A stretch of DNA of 64,000 nt, from positions 4,092,001-4,156,000 of the forward strand of contig CP099419.1 of assembly GCA_024114885.1 (NCBI GenBank), read 5' to 3'. The translations under genes and the position numbers were made by a program. The notes under the pieces were generated by a model that was not told the DNA's origin, did not search any database, and was given only the letters and a program-made list of their open reading frames with translations. Positions 26,339-39,257 of this stretch are shown here, in pieces (positions within the stretch are counted from its first letter, which is position 1; every line of letters starts with the position of its first letter). The DNA comes from Septoria linicola (taxonomy: Eukaryota > Ascomycota > Dothideomycetes > Mycosphaerellales > Mycosphaerellaceae).

Positions 26339-29300
26339 ATCCTCTCTTTCTTAGTATCTAACTAGACACCTAACTACCTATAGAGCCTTCTTAGAATTAC
26401 TTAAAACTAGCCTATCTTCCTATTAAAGTCTATTAAACTTTTAATTAGAGGCCTATTAAATAGTTACCTTTTCTAATAATAACTACTAAAAATACCTTCT
26501 TAGATCTAGTTATTATTCGCTAGCTACTACTCTTCTACTATATTTTTAGAGATCTCCTTAGGAACGGCCTCTCTCTTCTTTAATACTAATACTTCTAAGT
26601 TACTATCCACGCTTATAAAGCTAGCTTCGCTAAATACCTACTTCTTAATATCTATAGCTATAGTATAGGCGGTATCGAATTAAGCTTTAGCTATAGTCTA
26701 CTATTTAGCTATATAGACCTTAAACTCCTCCTTACTTATACTAAAGAGCTTCTTTATTTCTATACTTACTACCTAATCTACCTATAGAACTCGGCCTACT
26801 AAGGTATTAGAAATCGGGCCTAGGCTAGTTAATAGTACCTCTATAGTAAAAGGCTTTATCGCTCGTATAGAGTATATAGTACTAGAAGCTATAAAGGGTA
26901 TCTACTCGTAGTAGAGATATACGCTATAGATCGTAGAAACGTTAACGTAGTTACTATTAGGTAGCTTATCTAACGTTCGACTATTAGAGTAGGCTAGAAA
27001 TACTATTAGAATTATACGATACTCTTCGCCTATACGAGTATACTACTAAGGGATATAGGAGTACGAGATAACTAGCGAGCCCGTATTAGTATAAGGATTC
27101 TTCTAACTAAGCTTAAGATTAGCTTTTATTTCGTCGGTAATTACTAGAGATATAGTCTCGACGAAGCCTATACTATAGCTTTACTTATTAGTAATAATAC
27201 GCCTTACTAGCTACTTTACCTCCTTAGGGTTAAAGAGCCTATTACTAATCGTGTCCGAGGTTAGTAAAAGTCGTCCTTTATCGCTAGTATCGTCTAGAGA
27301 GATCGTAAACTAAACCTAATTAAGGCTCTTCTTCTTAAGTAGTATATTCTCGTTCAAGGCGATATACTAGAAGCTATTAGGGTAGTTAGAACTAGCCTTA
27401 TTATCGAAGATATAAAAGGTAGTAGATAGGTAGGCTACGTACTTAACGGTCGTATATAGAGTAGTAACTAGCTAGTATAGCTATAGTAGAGGATACTAGC
27501 GAAGAAGCTATTACGATAGCGAGTACTATATACTACGAGACTAACTATACTAACTAATAACTATATTATACTATCGATATACTATAAACTCGTACTATAT
27601 AGCTTCGAGTAAAGAGTCTAGGATCTAAAATAGGCCTCTAGTAGAAGAAGAACAAAAGAGGAAGCTATAATCGGTCTAGGTATCCTTATTACTATTATAG
27701 TCTAAGAGCTCCTAAGCTCTCTAATAGATATTAGAAGTAACCTTTAAGTCTACTTCGGTTACTACGAACTAAAAGAGTCCGAAATAGCTTCCTCCTACCT
27801 TATATATTAGGGCGTTAATATCGTCCTCTAGTTCCTAAGTATTAGTACTCTTCTTACTATAACGAGAGCGTCCTACTAGCTTAGGGAAGAAAGTATTCGC
27901 TTCTAGCTTAAACTATGTCTAGTTTTAAGTATTCTAGGCGATAAGGGCTTAGAGATTAGCTATACTACCTATCTAAATAATACGCTAGTAGAGGGTATAT
28001 ATTACGTTAACCGTCTTTAGTAGCTTTAAACCTATAGTATTACCTATCTTAGTTATATATTCTTTATAAAGAGGCTAGCTAAGGTATAGAAGAATATTAA
28101 TTAAAGTGTAGCTCTTAGCTACTTTCTTCTTCTTCTAGATCTTATCGACTTCTTTAAAAGCTCTACTAACGATTATATAGTAGTAGACTTTAGAGGTAAT
28201 ATTATCCTTTATATAAGCCTAGTAACGTAGATTAGGCTCTAAGTCGCTCTCTAGCTTAATTCTACTATTATCTTCTAGTACGATTAGCGATAGGCGTTAC
28301 GAACCTAGTAGCGGCTCTATCGTAGATAAAACTTAGTCTTATATAGGATCGCTATCGTCTAAAACGCTTAGTATAGGAGAAGTTTCGATCGAGTTAATAA
28401 TAGTTTCTCTAGTACGAATTCTAGTAAGCCTTCTACTCTTACGAAGAACGAGCGTAGGCTTCTTTGTAGAGCTTAGCGTTAACTTCTCTAACTAAGCTTT
28501 TAGCTTCTATATAGTACTAGGCGATATAGAATCTCTAAGGTAAGGCTCTAAGGTCGTAAGTAAATTACTTTCTTCTTCTCCTTCTCGACTAGAGTTTTAA
28601 GTAGGACTAGATAAGGATAGGCTCTTAGGCGTAGAGGAAGAGAGTCGTTTATTAGATCTTAGATTTCTAGAAGGAGGTAATAGTCTATAGGATATTAAGG
28701 GCTGTTTCTCTACTACTAGGAATATATAGGTTAGTTCTTCGAAGATCTCTCCTTTACGCTCTCTCTTAGTAAGCTTGACTATAAATCTATACTAATTAAG
28801 CTTATAGCCCGCCTCTAGGTATACCTCTCTTATCTTATAGCTAAAGACGTCGACCTACGAGAGCTCCTTTTTAAACTTATTCTAGTAGCGTCTCCTATCT
28901 AAGTTTATATTAATAAAGCCTAAGCCTTACGAGCCGGGAGTCTTCTTACTCCTTTATAACTAAAGGTGCTAGCTATAAGAGAATATATTCGCTACCTACT
29001 AATAGAAACGATCTTACTTTTACTACGCTAAGAAAACCTAGTCTTTAAGCTTACTTTCTTCGAAGACGCCTTTATACTTATTTAACTATTAACGAAGGTT
29101 CCTAAGTATCTCTTTATTATATAAGACTTAGTTAAGGAAGAAGAAGTTTTACTTATACCTAAACTCTATATATAGCTACTACTAAATTAAGTTTCTCTTC
29201 TTTACTAAGTCTCGGCCTTCTTAGCGTATCTTCTTTATATTATTACGCTTTACGCTCTACGCGTTAAGGTGCTTTAGTAAAATCTTAGTAGAGAGGCGTT

Positions 29301-30499
29301 TAAAGAAGTTAAATACGCTAATCTTTATTCTATTATTTACTTTCTCGACTTACTTAAATACTAAGTCGACGCTCTCCTCTTAGTCTTATAGTGTCTCTAG
29401 CGATAGAATAGCTTCGGTAGTATTATTAAGGTTCGTTATACTAGTAAGAGGTCTACTTAAGACCTAGAAACTAATAAGCGAGCCTTCGCGATTAGTACGA
29501 GCGAGCGCTATACCTTATATAGAACTTAAAGAAGCTATCTTTCGTCGTTTCTTTAGAGACTCTTATCTAAGTAGTTCTTATATAGGACTTCGAACGGGCG
29601 AGGTAGAAGGCGAAAGCGCTAGTCTTAATAAGCGTTTAGGTATTAAAGAACGCTAGAAAGAGGAAGTCTTATTCTTTATACGCGATAGAGAAAGAGAACG
29701 TCTTTAATTAGTCGTATTAGTAGCTTAGGGCGATATAAAGCGCGTAACTAGTAACGAGTAACTTAAATAGCGAGGAGAGTCGGGCGCGTAACCGGTTATA
29801 GAGTTTTCTATTATATTAGTTACTACTTACGTATATAAATAGCTATATAGCGTTACTAGGTAGTAACGAAAGATAAGAATCGAACTTAATAGAAGTAAGG
29901 CTCTATAGTAACTAATTAATAGTTAATAAGGAAGAAGAGATCGTTTAGAGCGTAAAAGTAGTCTAATTATATACCTTATTATAGTAGCGTAACTACTATT
30001 AGGATTAGGGATCTATACGCGAGGCTTAGTTACGTAAGGTTTTAGTTATCGTTTAAAAAGATAACTAAAAGTTTACTTTACCTTAACGCTTCTATAGCCG
30101 TCGTATACTACTAACGCTACTACTAACTACTATAGTATATACCTTACTATCGCTAATAAGAACTAAGACTTAGATACTATCGTCGTTACTCCTACTAACT
30201 TAAAAGAGCCTTATTTTTCGTATACCTAGTCGACTTACTAGATCGCGCTTTCTATATCGTAAGAGACCGCTAGCGCTATAATTAATAGCTAGAAAGGAGC
30301 TATTAGAGCCGCTATCGCTAAAGATTTAAGCTTCTCTATCTTTATATAGGCTAAAAACCTTAAACTTTAAGAATTCTCTATTAGAAACTAATATTTTTAG
30401 TAATTCCTTTAGTTAGGCGAAAATTATTAGTAGAAAGGCTCTTAGAATAGAAAATTATTATCTTACTTAGAAATCTCTAGTAGAAAAGAGCTTCGAGAT

Positions 30500-30975
30500 T
30501 ATAGATCTAGCTTAGATTTTTAAGACCTAGTAGTAGAAAGTAGCTTAGGATAGCTAACTTTTATAGCGATAGTAGGCTTAGGACTTAGAAAAAGGAGTAG
30601 GATAGTAGGTTAACTAGTAGATATAGAATCTATACTTAAAAGTTAAGCTTAGAGGAGTAACTAGCTATATAGATACTTATCTTAGCTATAGAAAATAGCG
30701 TTAGGATAGTTAGGATTAGCTAGATTTTTACTAATCTAGTAAAAGAGAAGCTTAGGAAGCTTAGATTAGAGCTTAATAGTAGCTCTAGGAATAAAAGAAG
30801 TACTTAGGATAGCTAAGATTTAGCTAGATTTATACTAGTCTAGTAAATTACAAGCTTAGAAAGCTTCGATTAGAGCTTAATAGTAGCTTTAGGACTAAGA
30901 GAAGTACTTAGGAAGGTTAGATTAGAGCTCGATAGTAGCTCTAGAAATAAAAGAAGCGCTTAAGATAGTACGATC
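30500..30975. repeat. Imperfect ~52-bp tandem array inside family E copy 2
   Basis: This is the counterpart of the array at 16,410-16,875, with the same order of units and the recurring TTAGAGCT...GATAGTAGCTCTAG blocks. Its presence in both full copies shows the array belongs to the element and predates the RIP damage. Confidence 0.5.
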
Positions 30976-33900
30976 TTAGGAAGATTAGCTCTTTTATAGT
31001 AGAGGCTAGGCTTTAGTAGCTAGATCTTAGCTTATACCTTTAATTAAGTATCGCCTATCGAATTTCTAAATCTTTAACTCTACTAGGCTAGCTTTAGCCT
31101 TTAGCTTACTAAGTCTTCTACTTCTTCTTTAAGCTCTATTAGTAGCTAGCGTATATAACTCTCTCTTTCTTCTTAAGTTATTACTAATAGCTTACTAATA
31201 AAGATCTATAGATACTTATACCTAGATAGAAGGCCTAATTCTATAACCTTCTCTATTAGTAGTAGTACTTCTTCTAGTTTAACCTAATCTAGAACTAGCT
31301 TTAGATTTTCTTATAGAAAGGTATATTTCTTAAGGTCTATCCTCTTATAGATATACTCCTATTTAGAGCTATCTAGTTCCTTAAGCTTATACGATATACC
31401 TTTCTATAATACTTTAGATACTCTAAAAGAGCCTTCCTACCTAAACGTAAGCTTATAGGAGAAGCTAGTTTTTAACTTAGAGTAGTATACTAATACGAGA
31501 TCTCTCTCCTTTAGTATAGCAAGGTCTATATAGCGATATTTATCGAAGTATACCTTGTTCTATTCTTAGAGACGCTATTAACGTAGTCGTTCTTCTTCTA
31601 TAGTCGTTTCTATAGCTTCTAGAGCTTGGACTCGAATCGTAAGAAGCTCTACTCTAGTCTTAACCTTACTCTAATCTATAACCTAGAAGGTATAGTATTC
31701 TAGCTCGATTAGTAGTACTACGTTACGCCTAATTATTACCTCTAATAGTATTAGGCTAGTAGTAGAGACTATTATTGTTCTCTCTACTTATAGAACCGCT
31801 AGAATATAGTTACGAATTATATAAAGGCTACTATTAGAGAGCTTTAAGTAAGCGTCTAATATTATCTTATAGCCGACTTTAACGATAGCGTTAGACTAAG
31901 AGTAATATAGCGAAATATTAATACGTTTAATACTATACGATAGTAGTAGCTTCTCTACGTTACTAAGGTTAGTCTTATAGTTATCGAGGATAACTTCTAC
32001 GGCGGTATCCTACTAGTAAAAGATCTCTTCCTATATAAACCTTACTATCTATACTAAGGAGATACTCTTCGCTAGGCACTAGAATATACGTACTTCTAGC
32101 TAGCGCGATAGAGACTCGCGTGTAACTATTAACGAATAGTTCTTTAAGACATATAAGCCGTCGATATACTACCTCTAGCTAACTATAACTTAGAGCGGGA
32201 TCTATAGTTCTCTAGGTACCTATCTCTTATACCGAAGACTATAAATAGTATATTACTAAATAGCGAGCGAGATTTAAGCTTAAACCCTATCCTACTACTA
32301 TCGTTTCTAGATAAGATTATACGTCTATTTAGCGCTACGATAACTGTTCTTATAATAGTATACCTTAATAATACGAGCTCGCGCTTTAGGTTTATTAATA
32401 ACTCGCTATAGAGGTCTAGCTACTCGCTCTTAGCGCTAGAGCTAGTTATTCTTAATATAAAATAGCCGACACTTCTTTCTTAACCGCTTATACTCGTTAT
32501 TAGGAACTCTCTTAGGTCTTTATATTCGTATAAGTACGAAAGCGATATTTATTAACTCCTAAGAGTAGATCCTATTAATTATAGGTAGCTCGCTCTAAAT
32601 CACCTATATAGAGAAAGCGTTAACGTAAAAGGTATCGAAGAATTACTCGTTAATTATTAGATCTACGTCTTCTTCCTATTCTATAGCCTCTATATCTTTA
32701 GGCGTAGAGAGCTTTCTCGATAAGAAATCCGGAGCTATATACTTCTTACTAGGAATATATATAATATTAAAGTCGAAGAGGTAGATCTATACTAGCTAGC
32801 GCGTTATTACTATATTTAGTAAATTAGAGGTAGCCTTATTAAGCTAGTAAACGAGAGTATTTATATTAATCTCTAGTTAGAAGTATACTCTAAATAGCTA
32901 TAGTTTTAACTTCTTTAAAGCCTTTAGTATACTAAGGCATTCGCGCTTTCTAGTATCGTACTTGACCTCTACTAGGTTAAATAGGCTAGACTTATATTAA
33001 ACTAGATAATAGAGAAGTAGCTCGTCTCGATTATATTAGGAAAGCGTATATCTCTAACCTTTACTACTCGAATCTACGCCTACGACAATAAGTCCTACTC
33101 CTTCTCTATAGTTAAGAGTAACTAGGGCTAGGGCTGAAACTAGTACCTTTAAGACGACGTCTTTAGCTAGTTAGTATTCGGTAGTCTATTAAAACTTAGT
33201 ATCCTTCTATAAGAGTTTAAATAGTAGAGTAAGAATAATTATAAAACCTTTAACTTAGACGCGATAGTACGTAACTACGCTAAGAAAGATTCAAACCTCT
33301 TTCTAATTCTCTAGAGTCGGCTATTTCTTAATTTTTACTACTCTCGCGAAGTCTAGATAGCGACTATTAATACTAGTAAGGTAACCGACGATTACTAACT
33401 GTTCGTAATAAAGCTATAGCTTGTTAAAAGCCACGGTTATATTAGCTCGTTCTATATTATAGAGAACGTCGTCTATAGCTATAATATATTTAATAACGTA
33501 ATAGTAGAGGCTAGGTTTAACCTCTTTACTATTGTACTTCGTCTTAGGCTCTTTAATACCGATATTATTAAGAAACAGCTATACCTTATACGAGATATAC
33601 TCTATAAGTACTTGATTAATAATACGAACGAACTAGGTAATAGAATTCGTAGCTCCTTATAGTAACGTTATCTACTATAATAAGCCTAGCGGTAAGTTAA
33701 AGCCTATAAGGTCTCTATATAATTCATCGAGTAGAATTTAGTTATATCTAGAGAAGACATTAACTAATAAGGCTAGCGCGTAACTAGTAAAGTCCTTAGA
33801 GAAACCCTTAGCGTTAGGTAGTAAGTTCGAATCTCTTATAGTAACTTGATTAAACTTCTAAGCTACGTTAATTAACTAATACTTCTTTAGCTTACCTGCC

Positions 33901-36900
33901 TCTATCTTCTTACTAATAAGGAAGTATAGGTTTCGATAAGCACTATAGTATAGCTTAAGAGTTCTAGCTTAGATTCGTTATCTTAGTATATCTTCTACGA
34001 TATACTATAGCGATAGGTTTAGCTTAAAGCCTAGATACTACTATAGCTCGTAACGAACTGTCTAAATCTTCTATAGTAGAGTAATATTAGGATTAATTCG
34101 GCCTAAATACGTAAAGTCTTACGTAAAGGTAGCTTCTCGATTCCTTAGTATATAGTATAACAAATCTAGCTCCTTTAGTAGTAGTTCTATACTAGGTTTG
34201 AACTTTATAAGCTGTTCGGGCGTAAGCTATAATCTAGGCTCGATCGTCGAGAACCTCTTAGTTAGATACTTACTATCGTAAGGTCTAGTACTAGATAGTA
34301 TAGCTACTTCCTTCTTAATATAAGTCCGTCGCTAGTCCTTTAACCTACTAGGGTTTAACCTATTAGTTATAGTAATATCTACGTTTACTAGTTTAATCTT
34401 GTTAGTAACTCGCTTATAAAGAGTGTAGGCGCTAATATAATTATCTAGCTTCCGCTACCTTATAGCTTCTTTATTACGAGCTTTCTCTACTACTATGTTA
34501 ATAGTAGCTAAGATAACGTAAATCTCTTCGCTAAGCTCGTTATCTACTTTATCGGAAATAACCTCGTTATAGAGTCTAGGTTCTTAGATAGCTAGCTCTA
34601 CCTCTCTAAGCTTCCTATAGGCAATTATTAAATATTCGCCTCTATAATTCGAACCCTAGCTCGATTAAGATACTAGTATAGTATCTTTAAAACTATACCT
34701 AATACCCTAGTATAAGTCTCGCTCGTTAGTATAAGCTAGCTTAGCTTCGCTAGTAGCTAGTAAAAGCTTCTTAAGTCGGCTATTTTAGCTAAATTTAGTA
34801 ATATTACCTTCGACGGCCGCTACTACGAGATAGTTATACTATATTTGAGTCTAGCTATAATTGACCTGTCTTAACAGTTCGAGCTACTATCGTAGAGAGG
34901 TACTTTACCTAATTAAGTCTATTATAAAATAGTCTCTAAAGTAAATTACCTTTATATATAATAACTACTACGTAAGGTAGTTAAAGATTTAATTCTCTAG
35001 GAGTTTAGGGCTATTAGTAACTATAAACGAACACTAGTACTAATCGCTTATCTATCTATACTACTAGTATAGTTTAAAGTATAGTATAGGAGGTATAACG
35101 TAATTATCGTTTAAAAAGATAACTACGGAACGTTCTACTAGCTAACCCTTCTAAGTAGAGTTTTTACCTCTAACTACTAAACCTTATATAGAAAGGGTAG
35201 TAGAAGCTTGAAAAGCTTATAATCTCTCTCTCTATTCCTCGCTATTATAAGATCTAGAGTCCTCGATAGTATACCCTATATTCTTTAGCTAATAATTACT
35301 AAAAGTTAGAGTTTAGATACTAACTTCTATAGAATCTAGACGCGATATAAGTATTAGAGCCTCTACTAAACTCGTGCTATCGACTAGAGCTAGTTCCTTA
35401 GTACTCTAGCTTTTCCTAGTACCTATTCTATAGTACGTATATTACTACGGCTATTAAAGCTAGTAAATATAATAATACGGCTATCTAGAGTACTAATTAA
35501 GCTCTCCTACGAGCTATTATCGGAGTTCTTAGAAGCTAGGCGTACTCGTCGTGCCTATAGTCGGCTAAGTAAGATCGGGCCGTTTACTAGTAAGACTAGA
35601 AATAGTATCGTAACTCTAACGCTAAAGGTGTCGATTAATACCTCTAGGTAGTACCTAACGAAAGTAATCTTGCCTCTAACTCCTCTTATAGTAATATTAC
35701 TAAGAAGAGTTATACCGACTTAAAGCTTTCGAATATATTCGATCGGTATAATTATTAACTTAGCTCTCTTATCGATTAAAGACTTATAAGCTATTATTCG
35801 AGAGCCGTACTTTATAGGTACGTAGATACTTAGAATAATCTAATAGATATTATTAAATAATAGAAGGATATTATTAGTCTACTCGTAAAGCTTAGAAGCG
35901 GGCCTAGGTTTTACTATATTAATCGCTATAGTAGTAGCCTAGAAGGCCTTAATATCGGTCGCTAAGATAGCTTTCGTTAGCTCCTTCTCTACCTACTCGC
36001 TAAAGGCTTTAGATAGTAAGGAATATACGCTAATCTTAGCTCCGCTACCTCTATTCGTACGCTTCTTTATATAGAGCTTATTAAGCTTCTTACGTAGATC
36101 TATATTATTTAGAATATAACCCTATAAGGAATACGACGCTCGCTCGCTATAGAGAATAATCTCTACTAAGCTTAACTAGATCTTAGATTCGAGTATTTTA
36201 TCTATCTAGAAGATATTAGCGTTATTATTAGCGTATATAGCTCGAAGGTAGTTATCTATACGCTTAGTCTTTAGAGGCTCCTTAGCCTTCTTTCGCTTTT
36301 AAGTATATATAGGAGCGACTAGAACTAGTAGACTATTTAGGTAGTCGTATATCTACTTATCCTCGACCTTATCGTTATTACGTCTCTAAGTTTAAGAATC
36401 CTCTAACTCCTCTATATCTGTAAGGTAAGAAGCTAGCTAGTTTTTATCTTTAACCTCCTTAATACGAGAGTAATAATAAGCGTAGGTTCTTATAGCTATA
36501 GCCTAGGTCGTAATCTACTTCTATACTCTTATTAGCTGTCTTCTAACTAGATAAGAAGGATTTAGGTTCTACTTTATCTTTACGCTGTCTCTAGCTACGT
36601 AGGCGCCGATTAGGTCGTTCTAATCTTCCTAGGTAATAGAGGCGACTTAGCTAATATTAATAGGACCGTCGATACTAGCTACCTTGTTCGCTATCCTCTA
36701 CTAGCTCGCTCTTAGCGTTAATAAACGATCTATATTTTCAAGATCGATCTTCCTATAACGCTACTCTAATACTCCTATTAATACGAACAGCTTTAGTAGT
36801 TCCTTATCCTAGTAGTACTATATCTTTTCTATACCTAGGCGAGGCGTCCTATAGTATATAATACCGGTCTTTAGATCTCTATATATTAAGCTCTTAGTCT

Positions 36901-38977
36901 CGAACTACTATAGGTATTCGTAGTTTATAGCTATATAGCCTTCGAGCCTATATATCTAATAACCTAAAATCTTTAGAGCGATCGCTATATAGGCCTTAAT
37001 TATTAGCTTATTATCTATTATAGCTAAGTTAATCGAAATCTCCTAGCTATAAATAGTTCTTAGAATATATAGATAGTCGTGATTATAAGACTTCGCCTAC
37101 TATCCTATCGACGAGCGTAGTAGCTATAGACCTCTTTCTTCGAGTCGGCGAATCGTAGTAATTACGAGGTCTTATATACTAGCGGTAATGTTATCGACGC
37201 TTACTAGTTTATAGCCTTTATAGACTACTATTTCTCTAGCCTTGAACTTAGAGTTTAGTCTTAAGGCAGACTTCTTTACTACTTCGTATAACTACTAGAT
37301 ATCTCTACCGCCTTCGTTATATACTTCTAATTTAAAGTCCTTATTACTATTAATCTAACGCTAGGCTGTCTTTAAGAGCTTACTATAATCTAAGTTACTA
37401 TTATTAAGGTCTAACCTAAGATAGGCCTAGAGTCTCTTACTAAAACGAAATAGTAGGCCTTATATAAATAGAAGAGTACGAGAACGCTCGTCTATATACG
37501 AAGTAGATATAGTATTAGAGTAGAGTATAAACTGCCTTAAGTACTCTAAGAGATTATTATCCTCGCTACGGTTAACCTTATAAAGGTTCTCTATATAGTA
37601 GCGGTTTCTAAGTATATATATATTATCGTACTTTTAGTACTTTTTAATAATCGACTCTTTGAACTTAGCGTAGTTTCGATTATAGAAACTATTAAGGCGC
37701 TAGTATCTTCTACGTTAGATAACTATAACCTAAGTAAGTAACTTCTTATAAAGCTACTTATTATTATTAATAAGTAGGATAGTATAGTTCCTATATAGTA
37801 CTTTAAAACGCTTAATATACTTAGTTACGTTCTCTCTATTAAAGAAGAGATTCTAGTCCGAGCTAGGTAGTAGCGGAACCTAAGCGACAATTACCTTCTA
37901 GCTTTAGGTTACTTAGATAGTCTCTATAAGTAGCTAGAACTACGCTATAGATAGTCTACCTTCTAAGTTCGGTCCTTAAAAGATATTAGTATTAGGGTTA
38001 AGGTTAGTACCTTCTTAGTCCTTCGCTTCTATAGATATATCGTTATCTAGTAGAGAGAATAAAGTAAAAGCGGATAGTAGCTTTACTAGAGATCTTTGAA
38101 TTTACTTATTAAGCTAGTTAGATAAGCTACTCTCTAGTATTTTAGGCTAGCTAGTAGACGCTAATTTACTTATAGAGCTTGTTCGAAGGTGTTCTAAGAG
38201 TATATTATACTCTCTCTAATTAAGTTTTTAAATAAAATATAGTTATCGTTTAAAACGATAACTAAAAAACAAGAGTTTAAAATTTTCTTAGCCGTTAGAA
38301 GATAAACGTTAAACTTTTCTTTATAATACTAGAGCTATATTAATTATACCTAATAAGTAAGGTATATCGTGTCGTATAGTTCGACTATTTATAGCTAGGC
38401 GCGTCTATCTCGCTTATTCGAGTAATTCGCTATATAACTATAGTAGTATAATATTACGTTAGCCTATACTATATACTAGGTCTAGGGCCTTAGAGGTAAT
38501 TAGTATCCTTAGCTAAACGATTAGCGTCTAACGCTGTACTAGAGCTTATTCTAAGCGATCTATATACTAGAGGATATCAGATTACTTAGATAGGTCTAGC
38601 CTATCCTATAGCCTCTACGCTATTCGAACGAGAGCGTTTTTATACTAAACCGGGGTCTAATCGAAGACTATTATAGATATAGAGACTCTAAGTAAATCTC
38701 CGATATAGTAAGTCGCCTTACTATCTATACGATAATTACTAAATAGATCCGTACTAAGAAGTACTAGAGGTTTATAACTTTTCCGAGTTAGAGCGATATC
38801 TATATTCTAGAAGCTTCTACGTTATTATAGCTCTTTAAGTCGCCTCTTACGTAGGCTTCTTTTAGGCCTCTTATTAATGTTTATAGTACGTTAGTTCTCG
38901 CTTTAAGGCTACTATCTACCCTCTACGCTTCTAGTCCTAGTATAAGAGAGAAGAGATAGCCCTACCTTCGGCTCTAT

Positions 38978-39257
38978 TAATAGATAATAACTACTCTAAT
39001 ACTAACCTCCTAGGTAGGTATAAGAGTAGTCGCTATAGAACAAGACCTATTCGGATAGTAATAGTCTTATAATACGTTAATTAAATAGTAGTAACGAGCT
39101 TAAAATAGTAGCCCTAGAACTAAGAGCCTTATACTAGGACCGTAGGATATTAAATTAATTAAGTAGAGTAAACATTTCTATCTTAGAAACGAGCTACTAC
39201 CTTACTTTTATACTAAAACTACTAAGTACGGTATATAGGTAGGCCTTTACCTTACTA
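38978..39257 (-). repeat. 5' LTR of family E copy 2
   Basis: A 280-bp LTR. It carries GAACA-N5-TATTC, a TpG to TpA change on the right arm of the palindrome. Confidence 0.85.

Larger units (their letters stand above)
26059..39257 (-). mobile_element. Structurally complete 13.2-kb family E LTR retrotransposon, copy 2
   Basis: LTRs are at 26,059-26,338 and 38,978-39,257, and the internal sequence is collinear with copy 1 throughout. A pyrimidine run (TCCTCTCTTTCTT) follows the left LTR, giving minus sense. The reverse transcriptase/RNase H region corresponds to about 32.9-33.6 kb. The left internal segment ends and the gag-side segment begins near 33,887. The left flank is Copia sequence ending ATAC and the right flank is a different part of Copia sequence starting TTAG; with no target duplication the copy may be a product of recombination between elements. 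Confidence 0.8.
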
